From assembly GCA_019155205.2 (NCBI GenBank), contig JAHNZQ020000172.1, positions 132,219 through 196,218 of the forward strand: a DNA stretch of 64,000 nucleotides. Direction: 5' to 3'. The stretch comes from Gracilaria vermiculophylla (taxonomy: Eukaryota > Rhodophyta > Florideophyceae > Gracilariales > Gracilariaceae). Position 1 is the first letter of the stretch. Each line of letters opens with the position of its first letter. The notes under the pieces were generated by a model, which was given only the letters and a program-made list of their open reading frames with translations, was not told the origin of the DNA and did not search any database. Positions 45,621 to 55,139 of this stretch are shown in pieces. Made by a program: the position numbers and the translations under genes.

Positions 45621-46850
45621 TCACGATGGTACCTCGGCAGTTTGGTGAACGTGCGTGTTGTACGCGAACGTTAAAGCATACGTATACATATGCCATGTCT
45701 TCCAATGAACAGCGTTGTCAGTACAGAGAGATGCCAGACATGTACCGTTGAAGTGTTCCACTTGCCTATTATAATGGAGATGGTATGTCACGGTAGACAG
45801 GTTCTTGTTATCCAGGATGCGGTAAAAATCATCAAAAACTCTGACGCCCCCGTGTTTCCGGTTGCTGGACGGTAAATACACATGATGGCAAGACAAAACG
45901 TTTCGTTGTTTGCCGAATGTACTGGCCTTTGTGAAAGCAGAAATACTCTGAAAAAGAACCCTCCACACCAATTCCAAGAACCGATCTGTCATGACGAGAA
46001 AAATCATGTTGCACCTCTCGGTAATAAAAAGTGGCCCCAAATTACGTATCGCTTTAAACTCCAGCGGTGTCAATGCCGTGAATAGCGAGAACTTTGTCGC
46101 CTTCTTCAAAAGCTCTACCCGATTTTTGGGGCAACTCATACATAACCGCCCAGTTTTGCTGTACTGTAATGCCATTTTCGCCCATTAAAAATTCCTCCTG
46201 ACGGTTTGGAAGAGATTCGTATCCTTGCCATGGCCATTAATTTACGCGCAGTTCGAGAGATGTAACACCCGGGTTTGCAGTGGGTGTGGCACCACGACTT
46301 GAAGGTTATCCTCAAAAGTATCCAACGTTTTTCATTTTAACTGGGCGAGGCTCTCTACTATTAAGACAGTCCTGTTTCTCCGTGCGTATTGTGCCAGCGA
46401 ATGTTTCTCGGATTATGTTCTCCATTGGATTGGTACAATTTTTTCGGGTACAGACTTGTCATATGTATCCTCGCATACGAGAAGCATGTTGAAAATCTCA
46501 GCATCCAATTACCAATCATCTGGGCAGTCCAGTTCCTCCGAGTCTAATGTTTCCCAGTCGAGTGACTGAGCCGTGAAGCACGAGATTTCGATAACCTATA
46601 CTACGAATCCTTCGTCATGTGCCGTCAGCCCCAAAAAAGCATCAGCTGGCCTTTTTGTGCACCTTTCTTGTAGCAAATTAGGAATTCGTTTTCCAACAAG
46701 CGAAATCTCCCGCGTATGAGATGAACCGAAGAATCGGAGCTAATCATCAACAATCTCAGTGAGAAGTGACCAGTAAAAATGATGCCTTGAATCCCCAAAA
46801 GGCAACAGCGAAGAGTTGTTAATTCTAATACGAAGGACATGCATTTCTTC
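45621..46850 (-). pseudogene. Gypsy-E relic: end of RNase H and integrase
   Basis: On the minus strand FRLLENEFLICYKKGAQK (near 46700) matches the RNase H end of gypsy elements (LAEFDFEIxYKKGxxN). The zinc region is reduced to MSCPKNRVELLKKATK. The integrase core reads EFKAIRNLGPLFIT, FLVMTDRFLELV, TYHLHYNRQVEHFNGT and YTYALTFAYNTHVHQTAEVPS, corresponding to the D, D and E blocks and the conserved LTYAYNTQVH ending. Many substitutions at catalytic positions. It is not the Gypsy-A, B, C or D lineage at protein level. Confidence 0.8.
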
Positions 46851-47142
46851 TACGAGACGGAGTATTTCCGCTCATTCTTAATGAGGGAGCATGAAAGATA
46901 TTCCATTAGGTGTCATTTTCCCTCCCAGACGGTTTGAAAGAGCCCGCAACCTACCAGGTAGTGCTTGGCGCCATTTCATTGAATATGAGAAAATGGGGTT
47001 ATAGTGCTTTACAATTATTATACATGAAACTTTTTCTCGAATCAATTCTCATGCTCTACAGCACTATCTGCCTGATTAAGTAGATTTAAACGACCTCTCG
47101 ATTTTGTTTGTGAATAGTTTGCTGGAATGTTTAGAACAAGAT
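46851..47142 (-). other. Unassigned stretch between Gypsy-E and the LTR
   Basis: Presumably the reverse transcriptase/RNase H side of Gypsy-E by position, but no motif is readable. Confidence 0.3.
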
Positions 47143-47351
47143 TGTAGTACAGTGGCTCCTACGGAATTATGGTGGTTTGGCCGTAAGGTATAATATTCCT
47201 AAGGAGGGTTCGTAATTTATTAGATGGGCCACGTGGTGCATAATATTGCCCGCGTGCGCTACAGTATCCTTAAGGTACGGTAGAATTTATTATTTATTTT
47301 AGATATTTTATGCAGGTAATTAGCACAGTAGTGCGACCTGCCGAGGCGGGC
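47143..47351 (+). repeat. Gypsy-B-type LTR, first 209 bp, cut by the assembly gap
   Basis: It starts TGTAGTACAGTGG and follows the first part of 31860-32413 and the reverse of 58065-58616, including the GCAGGTAATTA and CTGCCGAGGCGGGC blocks. It runs directly into the Ns. By orientation it could be the missing 3' LTR of Gypsy-B. Confidence 0.85.
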
Positions 47352-47451
47352 NNNNNNNNNNNNNNNNNNNNNNNNNNNNNNNNNNNNNNNNNNNNNNNNN
47401 NNNNNNNNNNNNNNNNNNNNNNNNNNNNNNNNNNNNNNNNNNNNNNNNNNN
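47352..47451. other. Assembly gap, 100 N
   Basis: Exactly 100 Ns, the usual placeholder for a gap of unknown size. At minimum it must hide the rest of the Gypsy-B-type LTR, the left part of Copia-4 and the 5' LTR, primer site and N-terminal gag of Gypsy-A. Confidence 0.98.
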
Positions 47452-48036
47452 ATCAAAATGACGAAAGAGTTTGTCCCGGCAAACGAGATTGCTCAAGCTC
47501 GTATCAAGCTCATGGAGATAAATCGCAACGAATATGGCAAACTAGAAGATTTCATATCTACGTTTGAAGATATGATAATGCTATGTAACACTCCGCCCAG
47601 TGAAGCATACATATATTTCTTCAACAGCCTTCCGCGAGCAATGAAGGGAAAGTTTACTGAAAGATTCCCCACCTCCGAGCCTACCGATCGTTACGGAAAT
47701 ATCAACATTCAAACGGTATATGACTATGCCCGTACGTTGGAATTGTCCATAAAGATGTCTGGAGATTCTGAGAAGTCCCAACGGTTTGGAGGAAAACGAG
47801 GCCACAAAGCCAAGTTTAATGCCGGAAACAATTCCCACATCGATTCTGAGACCAGCAAAAAGAACTCCAAAACTACAGATGACGTGTGTTGGGGTCCAGC
47901 ACAAAAAGGTGAAGGACGTTTGTACCGTGACAACGATCGTTGCTGCAAATGTGGTTTGAAACCATATAGCGATCCAAACCATCCCTGCCGTAAGGACAAG
48001 GAGGAACGCCGTCAGACTCGAGAGTCAAAAAACTAA
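47452..48036 (+). CDS. Gypsy-A gag, N-terminus missing in the gap
   Basis: The frame is open to the edge of the gap; the ATG at 47458 is internal. The first part (NRNEYGKLEDFISTFEDMIM) is the end of a gypsy capsid domain that assembles the cytoplasmic particle. Near the C-terminus a cysteine-histidine motif reads CCKCGLKPYSDPNHPC, roughly CX2CX9HXC, instead of the CX2CX4HX4C knuckle; the relic at 17250 has the same layout (CFKCGRKGWSDPKHPY). A basic tail follows. The stop TAA at 48034 lies directly after the slippery sequence used to enter pol. The relic gag at 18853 suggests that roughly 150 or more N-terminal residues with a coiled coil are missing. Confidence 0.88.
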   Translation: MKMTKEFVPANEIAQARIKLMEINRNEYGKLEDFISTFEDMIMLCNTPPSEAYIYFFNSLPRAMKGKFTERFPTSEPTDRYGNINIQTVYDYARTLELSIKMSGDSEKSQRFGGKRGHKAKFNAGNNSHIDSETSKKNSKTTDDVCWGPAQKGEGRLYRDNDRCCKCGLKPYSDPNHPCRKDKEERRQTRESKN

Positions 48037-48060
48037 CTTGGCCGCATTACGAGGCGGCCA
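48027..48060 (+). promoter_or_regulatory. Programmed -1 ribosomal frameshift signal between gag and pol
   Basis: In the gag frame the last codons read TCA AAA AAC TAA, giving the canonical slippery heptamer A AAA AAC (48027-48033). After a 5-nt spacer comes a 7-bp GC-rich hairpin: TGGCCGC (48039-48045), an 8-nt loop, and GCGGCCA (48054-48060). Slipping back one base leads into the pol frame, which is open without a stop from 48033 to 51530. All three parts of a -1 signal are in the right phase and spacing. Function is inferred from this architecture. Confidence 0.85.
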
Positions 48061-51000
48061 GAAAGGATGACATTAATCAGTCATCTCGCGCGCTCTTTGC
48101 ATTAAATGCTGCAGAGAGAAAGGAGTGGATGTACAAGGCGACATTAGCAGGAAGTCCACTGGATGCAGTCATCGATTCTTTTGCGTCTCACAATTTTATG
48201 GCACATAAGGATGTGAAACGAATTGGACTGAATATCGAAAAGGTCGATGATATGGAGGTTGAACTAGGAAATGGGTCAAAGACAGATATTATGGGAAAGT
48301 GTTCAGCAGTTCTCAACATGAATGGACATCTCTCGAATGTAACTATATATGTTATTCATATGCATGATGAAACGGAGAATCCATTGCTTATCCTCGGCAG
48401 AACATGGTTGAAAGCACATAATCCTGCGATTGATTGGAGGTCAAACAAGTGTACAATTATCCGACAGGATGGAACGCAAGTGACAATAACGGCAAAAAGA
48501 AACAGTGATCGTCCCGCATCGACCACAGTTTTTAAAATGATGTCGTTTCGTAAGTTGCAAAAGGCCATCAAGAGTCGAAATTGTGAACTATATGCAGTGC
48601 AATTAACCAAGAAGCTTGTCGACAGTATTAGAGAAGCCGATTGCTCACCACCATTCCGAGAGCTACTTTCAGAATTTCATGACATCTTTCGTGAAGACCT
48701 TCCAGCAGATATTCCTCCTACGCGTGGTATGGGTTTTGAGATTAACTTGAAACCAGGAGAGACACCACCAGTCCGCCCCGTCATTCGACTGTCTACCACA
48801 GAGCTCAAAGAACTTAAAAAACAGTTACGAAATCTGCTCGAAAAAGGACTAATAAGACCTTCCACTTCGCCTTATGGAGCTCCCGTCTTCTTCATTAAGA
48901 AGAAGAATGGAGACTTGAGAATGGTGTGCGACTATCGTGCGCTAAATAAGATCACCATTCCTGACGCAAACCCGATTCCGCTTATCAATGAGACACTCGA
49001 TCAGATTTCAGGAGCAAACATTTTCTCACAGATCGATCTCATTTGGGGTTATCACCAAATGCGCGTAAAGAACGAAGATTGCCACAAGACAGCGATCAGA
49101 ACCCGTTTTGGTTCCTTTGAATGGACAGTTCTATGCTTTGGTCTCCGAAACGCACCTGCTGCATTTACCAGGCTTCTTTCCAACCTACTACAGGAACTTC
49201 ATGGAGAGTGTATGGTTTTGTTCTTGGATGATATTCTGATATATAGCAAATCCGAGAAAGAACACAAACATCACCTTCAAAGACTATTCCAAATTCTGCG
49301 CAAGAATAAGATCTACATTAGACCTAGCAAATGCAAGTTTGGTGCATCAGAAGTGGAATCCCTGGGATACACTTTGAATTCCGAAGGAATTTCAACACAA
49401 GGGCGATTAGTGAAAGCAGTCACCGACTGGCCTACACCGACATCTGTGAAAGATGTACAACGGTTGCTTGGACTTTCTAACTTTTACAGAAGGTTTATCA
49501 GGAACTACGCCGCCATGGTTCGCCCAATATCCGATTTGATTCGCACGAAGTCTTTCTCTTGGCACGCAGAACAGACAAAGGCTTTTGAAAGTTTGAAGAT
49601 AGCATTGACTACGGCACCAGTTTTACGACACCCGAAACATGAATGTCAGTTTGTACTGACTACCGATGCCTCTAAACACGCTGTGGGAGCCACTTTGGAA
49701 CAAGATGGCCATCCTGTTGCGTTCTTATCCCATCGACTATCAGACACAGAGACTCGTTGGGATACTGGCGACCAAGAACTACTAGCAGTGATGATTGCTC
49801 TACGTGAGTGGACCGTTTACCTCAGAGACAGAAGTTTTGTTCTAAAGACGGATCATGAACCCATTCGATACCTACAATCAAAGCCGAAACTTTCTGGACG
49901 CCAGATGCGTTGGCTAGACGAATTACAGAGCTTCGACTTTCAGGTGGAACACATTCCAGGTTCAAAGAACAAGGCCACAGATGCACTCAGTCGTTGCGTG
50001 AACGTTTCGCAGTTCAAATCCTTACGCCTACAGGAGAAGTCTTTGACGAACGAGATTCGAGAAGCATATCATGATGATGAATGGGCTCAGAACCTCTTAG
50101 CAGTTTTAAGAGACAATCAGACCTTCCCAAATCGCAAAACCGAACTGTACGTTCACAAGTTTATATACGAGAAGAGTCTATTGTACTGGATAGGTTCAAG
50201 AAGCAAACGAGTGTACATACCGAATGTACAGTCTCTCAGACGGAAAGCCATCAAGTCAATACATGAACCTGCTCACTTCGCCACAGAGAAAACCTATTAC
50301 GCTTCTACCCGATACTTCTACTGGAAAGGGATGTACAGAGACATCGAGAGATTTGTATCTTCGTGTGGTGAGTGTCAAAGGAACAAAGACAATCGGACCA
50401 CTCGACAAGGTCTACTACAGTCACATGAAGTTCCAGTAACTACCTGGGAGGTGATTACAGCAGATTTTGTTTCGGAGTTTCCAGAAACACAACGCGGACA
50501 CAATTCGGTTCTAGTCGTTGTTGAGAAATTGTCGAAACGGGCGATCTTTATTCCCACGAAGAAGTCAATAACTACTCCGGATGTCATCCGACTCTTCGTC
50601 GATTATGTATTTTCGAAGCATGGAATTCCAAGCAAGATTATATTAGATCGCGACAAATTGTTCAAGTCAAAGTATTTTCGTGGATTCAATGAGATACTTA
50701 ACGTGAAGCTCAACATCGCCTCGAAGGATCACCCTCAGACAGACGGACAGTCAGAAAATATGATTCTTATTCTGATTCAAATGCTTCGCAACTGTGTTCA
50801 GAAGGACAGCAAAAACTGGGATACTATGCTAAGCGAACTAGAGTTCGCGTATAACTCTTCTAAGAATAAGAGTACGGGACTGACACCTTTTGAAGTTGAT
50901 CTAGGTCGCATACCGCAGTCCGAACTTTCCCGTGAATTGGACACCTGCACAATTCAGTGTCAAGCAGCTGCTTCTGATGTGGATCGAAGAAGGGCTTTTC

Positions 51001-51530
51001 GACAATTTGCCCGAGATAACCTTTCAAATGCTGCTTCTGCTCAAAAGTTCTACGCCAACAAGAGTCGAATAGACAAAACCTTTAAGGAAAACGATCTGGT
51101 TATGCTTAAAGTACAGGGTACAGGCGTTGCGACGCGATCAGACTTACCACAGAAGTGCCAACCGAAGTTTATGGGACCTTTCAAAGTATTGAAAGTCATG
51201 GGTCCTGTCACGTACAAGATTGAATTACCACCATCAATGAGTAAGGCGCACAATGTTTTTCATGTGTCAAAGTTGAAGAAATTTGTTCGTGGTCCCGCAG
51301 ACCAAGGATCTCTATCAGTAGTCATCGACCCTGAAGGAAACGTAGAACAAGAAGTAATTGCGATTTTGAACAAAAAGAGAGTCAAACGTCGGGTTTTTTA
51401 CTTGGTTCAGTTTGAGGGTGATGAAGTCGAAGACTCAATTTGGATGCCGAGCTCAGACTTAAGAAACTGTCGAGAACTTATTAAGAAGTTTGAAACGTCT
51501 CCGCGGACGTCGACTTCAAAGAAGGGGTGA
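48033..51530 (+). CDS. Gypsy-A pol: protease, reverse transcriptase, RNase H, integrase, chromodomain
   Basis: Read by -1 frameshift from gag; the first ATG in frame is 48129, and residues are numbered from it (1133 aa). Protease: VIDSFASHNF with Asp16 and the ILGRTW flap region; the triad is D-S-F where D-S/T-G is usual. Reverse transcriptase: FFIKKKNGDLRMVC, then the catalytic FLDD (Asp367, Asp368). RNase H: TTDASKHAVG (Asp513), with DQELLAVMIALREW and KTDHEPIRYL. Integrase: HHCC zinc domain from His712 to the CGEC pair, then Asp779 (TADFVSEF), Asp840 (ILDRDKLF) and Glu876 (GQSENM), exactly the D,D(35)E spacing. C-terminal chromodomain (about 1075-1125): FYLVQFEGDE then DSIWMPSSDL. Complete set of enzymes for copying RNA to DNA and integrating it. 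Confidence 0.95.
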   Translation, partial: LTWPHYEAARKDDINQSSRALFALNAAERKEWMYKATLAGSPLDAVIDSFASHNFMAHKDVKRIGLNIEKVDDMEVELGNGSKTDIMGKCSAVLNMNGHLSNVTIYVIHMHDETENPLLILGRTWLKAHNPAIDWRSNKCTIIRQDGTQVTITAKRNSDRPASTTVFKMMSFRKLQKAIKSRNCELYAVQLTKKLVDSIREADCSPPFRELLSEFHDIFREDLPADIPPTRGMGFEINLKPGETPPVRPVIRLSTTELKELKKQLRNLLEKGLIRPSTSPYGAPVFFIKKKNGDLRMVCDYRALNKITIPDANPIPLINETLDQISGANIFSQIDLIWGYHQMRVKNEDCHKTAIRTRFGSFEWTVLCFGLRNAPAAFTRLLSNLLQELHGECMVLFLDDILIYSKSEKEHKHHLQRLFQILRKNKIYIRPSKCKFGASEVESLGYTLNSEGISTQGRLVKAVTDWPTPTSVKDVQRLLGLSNFYRRFIRNYAAMVRPISDLIRTKSFSWHAEQTKAFESLKIALTTAPVLRHPKHECQFVLTTDASKHAVGATLEQDGHPVAFLSHRLSDTETRWDTGDQELLAVMIALREWTVYLRDRSFVLKTDHEPIRYLQSKPKLSGRQMRWLDELQSFDFQVEHIPGSKNKATDALSRCVNVSQFKSLRLQEKSLTNEIREAYHDDEWAQNLLAVLRDNQTFPNRKTELYVHKFIYEKSLLYWIGSRSKRVYIPNVQSLRRKAIKSIHEPAHFATEKTYYASTRYFYWKGMYRDIERFVSSCGECQRNKDNRTTRQGLLQSHEVPVTTWEVITADFVSEFPETQRGHNSVLVVVEKLSKRAIFIPTKKSITTPDVIRLFVDYVFSKHGIPSKIILDRDKLFKSKYFRGFNEILNVKLNIASKDHPQTDGQSENMILILIQMLRNCVQKDSKNWDTMLSELEFAYNSSKNKSTGLTPFEVDLGRIPQSELSRELDTCTIQCQAAASDVDRRRAFRQFARDNLSNAASAQKFYANKSRIDKTFKENDLVMLKVQGTGVATRSDLPQKCQPKFMGPFKVLKVMGPVTYKIELPPSMSKAHNVFHVSKLKKFVRGPADQGSLSVVIDPEGNVEQEVIAILNKKRVKRRVFYLVQFEGDEVEDSIWMPSSDLRNCRELIKKFETSPRTSTSKKG

Positions 51531-51531
51531 A
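51518..51531 (+). other. Polypurine tract of Gypsy-A
   Basis: AAAGAAGGGGTGAA lies directly before the 3' LTR and overlaps the pol stop codon (TGA, 51528-51530). It would prime plus-strand DNA synthesis. Confidence 0.8.
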
Positions 51532-51753
51532 TGTAAGAAGGTATCTTCCTACGCACTACTTGGCACCCGTTAAGGTTTATGAATTTCAAACGACCATTAA
51601 TGAGCAATAGTACATCTACATTCATCAACTATTGCTCAGGGCGTATTAGTATTTAAGCGTTCTTCTTTCCTATACAAGTAAAGAAAGAGGACATGACCAG
51701 AGATTGTCATTGTGTTTATCGTTTTTCGAACTACAGGGTCCTGCACTCTTACA
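51532..51753 (+). repeat. 3' LTR of Gypsy-A (222 bp)
   Basis: Bounded by TGTAAGA and TCTTACA, a perfect 7-bp inverted terminal repeat. The left border follows the polypurine tract; the right border is fixed because Copia-4 RNase H coding sequence resumes at 51754. TATTTAAG at 51650-51657 is a likely TATA box. A perfect 10-bp inverted repeat (51601-51610 and 51629-51638) lies just upstream of it. Expected right target duplication: TCCAA (51754-51758). Confidence 0.9.
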
Positions 51754-54700
51754 TCCAATTTCAATTTGGCATTGAAGGTAGTAAGCATTAGCGCGAACAA
51801 AACCGTCAATAGATTTGCGTTGCGATGCTATTGATGTACAGAGCTCTTTAGAGTCCAGTACTACAATGGGAACCACAATCATTCCTAAAAGTAACGAATA
51901 GATACGTTTGAGTACTAAGCCTATATCGATTCCTTCACCTGCCGCAAGTATTTCGCCAGCAGCCATAGATAGAACAGAGCGCTTTTATTTATGAGATATC
52001 GGAGGGCGCTTGTAATAAATAGAGCCTACATCGAGTGGACCAATAAGCAAAAAGCATATTACTGATACTTTTTCAATGTCACTTGGACGACCAGCATCCA
52101 CGAAAACCATAACAGACAACTAATATACCTCCTTGTCATCAGGGCGGAAGAACTTCATTTCGGAGCCTATTTTCCTTAGGTGCAACAGCACTGCCTTTTG
52201 CTTAATTAATTCAGAAACCGTTACATTAGGTGGTCTTTGTTGCAGCGCAAAATGGAAATAAAGTACTCTCAAGCCATCTAATAGAACTATTCAACGAAGA
52301 AAACGCAGCCTTTTTTACTTCGTTTAGCTTTTCATCAACAACTTGGCGCCTACTCCATGAAAGAAGTGTTGGTTCGAGAGCTACCAACTTATCATATCCG
52401 TCAATTATACCTCTGTAGTCTTCATCCTCAAACATGTAGAAGCCGAAAGAGCGCATTCTGCCTTGACCCTGAACGATTGTACAAAACTAGAATTTCTAAT
52501 TAAAGCTTTCCAGTACATTTTCTACAATTGCAACCTCACCAGGGATAATAAAACCATCAATACTCATTGCCAGAAAAATCTTGAGTCGTCCTCGTCAATT
52601 AGAATATAACAGCTTGGGTATATTTATCTCGAAGTAGTCCATTTTCGAGCCTCATATTGTCGCACTGCACTTCAGACTTACCAATTGCATTAAAAAATCC
52701 ATAAATGCTGCTAATAGCACCCAACCGTACGGAAATCTGTCTTCGGATTCACATGGTGGTATGAAATAAATGGCACGATCAGCAGAACTGGTTTGAAGAA
52801 ATGGAGATTTGACATCTGCTCTGAATATCCGCCACATCTTCAATGTCGAAATTGAGATCAGAACTTCTACTTCAATTGGATCACGCATTGAACAATCAGA
52901 CCTCATTTCATGTCTAATACAGTCTTTATTACCATGTGGAGCGATTCTGGCTTCGGCCTGTACGGCGTTTTCATCGGTGCTCTAAATCTTGTACAGTACA
53001 TTGCAGGATATGATATTGGCGTTAGTTGGCTCTTATGAACGACCAACGACTCGAACATTCTTTTTGAAGCTTTCTTCTTCTGCTTTGTAACCTTTCTGAA
53101 GAAAATAATATGGAAATCCTAAAGCGTTATGCAGTATAAATGGCGTACTTCCAGATTGCTCTAGCAAGTATTTGAGTTCATCTTCTCCAGAGCAATTCAG
53201 ATCAACTAAAGATGCGAACATGGTCAAAGTCTTTTTTGTATCAGTTGTAACTCTCCAGATATCTTTGGAAACACCGAGAACTTCTTGTTGTCTGTCATCG
53301 TATACGCCATGATGCTTCCAGTTGTCTATGGTGGATACCCTTCCAGAAAGGTATTCGTTATCGTGCGGCCAGAACAGATCAGTTACATCTCCAACAACCG
53401 GAGCGATCGGTGTGATATTTAAGTCATCGTTGTTTTCATCATCATCGGGCAATAGAGGACAGTTACTGGGTGTGTTAACACTATCATTGCAAACCTCTTC
53501 TGATTCAATGTCATCAAGAGCTTCGCTGATCTATCTCTCAATCATGTCGATGATTTGTTGAACAATAGATGCAAAAGAGTCTTCATCAAAAGCATCTCTA
53601 ACGTTTTGAAATCCTGCTGTTATGGTTTTTCCATGTGCTTTTAGGACAGGCAATAACCCAGCAGCACGATCAATAGACAGCACGGATCTTGGCGGCAACC
53701 ATTTCCCCCTTTTCTTCTTATCAAGCTGGAAAAACACGTCAACTAAATCTCCAACGGACATTTGTACATTACTGATGGCGTTAGTGCGAAGAATGCCTTT
53801 CATCTTTCGTTTTGCTTCCAGTTGCAGCTGAACTTCTGTAAGATCTAAATCAATGAGATGAATGAGGTTCTTTTGGTACATCCGTTTAGTAAAACAGATT
53901 GCCATCTAAAAGAACGACTGAATACCCGAGCCAAATGGATCTTTGCAATTTCCAACTGCTTTCAGTATCGTACACGATCCGTATAGATGATTACCCTATG
54001 GGGTTTTTGAGTACAGGCAGACTGTTGGGTCCCTACAACGTATTCTGACAAGTGAACCATCGACGCTTGCCAGTCTTTGTCTCGAATCGTCGCGTTTGCG
54101 ACGAGCTCCGTCCGAGTTTCCCCGGATACCAGTTCTTAACCTACTGGATTAAGGCACACGTAGGTGTATACCAAAGTAGTGGTGGAGCTGCTGATTCGAA
54201 GTAGGCATGCGAAAAAATGACCTTTTTCTAGTTCGTTCGTTGAAACCGATGAAGATTCCGACCTCCGAAGCTCACCGTCGTCAATTATACTACTGCCTAC
54301 TGTAAGTAGATTCTACGTATTGACGGCTTAACCTGTTGGTCAGAAACGTGGTGCGCACTGTATAGAAGAAGTAGAGAATGTGGCGTGCAGGGCGGCAAGA
54401 TCAACATAGGTTTCCCGTGCTGTCAGCAATCGAAAAGATACATTGCAAATCACAGTATATTTTGGTTGAAAAACATTTTTGTTTTTCGTGCTAGTAGGAA
54501 TTCTTCGAAAATCAATATCCCATGTCTAAAGCAACTGTGTAAAATCTTTGACTTCAAAAGCAGCGTCACATAGCACAGCAGTACGCGGTCAGAACTGACT
54601 TATCTAGCACGACGGAAATGCCAAAACTGCGGAAGGAAGAGTAGTGTTAAGTACTACAGCACAAGCAGAGTATCTAGTCACAGAATCCATGGCATGAAAT

Positions 54701-55090
54701 AGACATATTTCCTCCAAAAAGAAATGGTCAACACAAAAAACTTCATTAAAAGGTTCACTCCTTGAACTTCGAGAAATTTTGCGTGTTGCATGAGGTAAGG
54801 AGAAACGACGACAACCAGTACAATTTTCAGCAATATTTTGAGGTATTTTTCTACAGGATCGCATCAGAAGATGTTTCATAAGAGCATTAGCTTGATATCG
54901 CAGTGCAGGGCACGTCCACAAGCATGATTGGAAACTTTGTCAACGGTGTTCTTCACTATTTTCCATGAGATATCCTCGATTGCCGTTATTTTCATTGCTT
55001 TGGTTACGCTTTCACTGACAGCGCTACAGTTATTGCCTGCAGCAAACTCTTGAAGTGGTATGTATGCTTGCATTTCGTGATCCACTAATC
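51754..55090 (-). pseudogene. Copia-4 pol relic
   Basis: The integrase N-terminal core (54921-54604) reads FNEVFCVDHFFLEE and LFHAMDSVTRYSA. It continues after shifts as ETWDIDFRRIPTSTKNKNV to about 54400, is interrupted by the solo LTR, and resumes as KAVGNCKDPFGSGIQSF at about 53960. The reverse transcriptase (52906-52652) reads ADVKSPFLQTSSADRAIYF. Then come GIIDGYDKLVALEPTLL (52440-52380) and RNase H: VFVDAGRPSD, MAAGEILAAGE and VLDSKELCTSIASQR. The last readable residues, YYLQCQIEI, touch the Gypsy-A LTR. Many stops. Confidence 0.85.
53966..54385 (-). repeat. Solo LTR (family F), copy 2, inside Copia-4 integrase
   Basis: This 420-bp segment aligns in reverse along its full length with 59760-60182. 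Integrase coding sequence stops and resumes at its edges. The flanking pentamers are TTCAG (53961-53965) and TGCAG (54386-54390), a target duplication with one mismatch. The terminal bases are more decayed than in copy 1. Confidence 0.8.
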
Positions 55091-55139
55091 AAGCATATTC
55101 ACAAGATCGATCTCCTCTCGGAAGTCGCAATTTGCTGCT

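Larger units (their letters stand above)
47452..51753 (+). mobile_element. Gypsy-A: nearly intact chromovirus-type Ty3/gypsy element
   Basis: Gag (partial), a -1 frameshift signal, an uninterrupted pol with C-terminal chromodomain, a polypurine tract and a 222-bp 3' LTR follow in order. No stop or frameshift mutation is visible, unlike every other element in the window, so it is the youngest. Its right end joins the RNase H gene of Copia-4 at 51753/51754. The 5' end lies in the gap. Confidence 0.93.
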
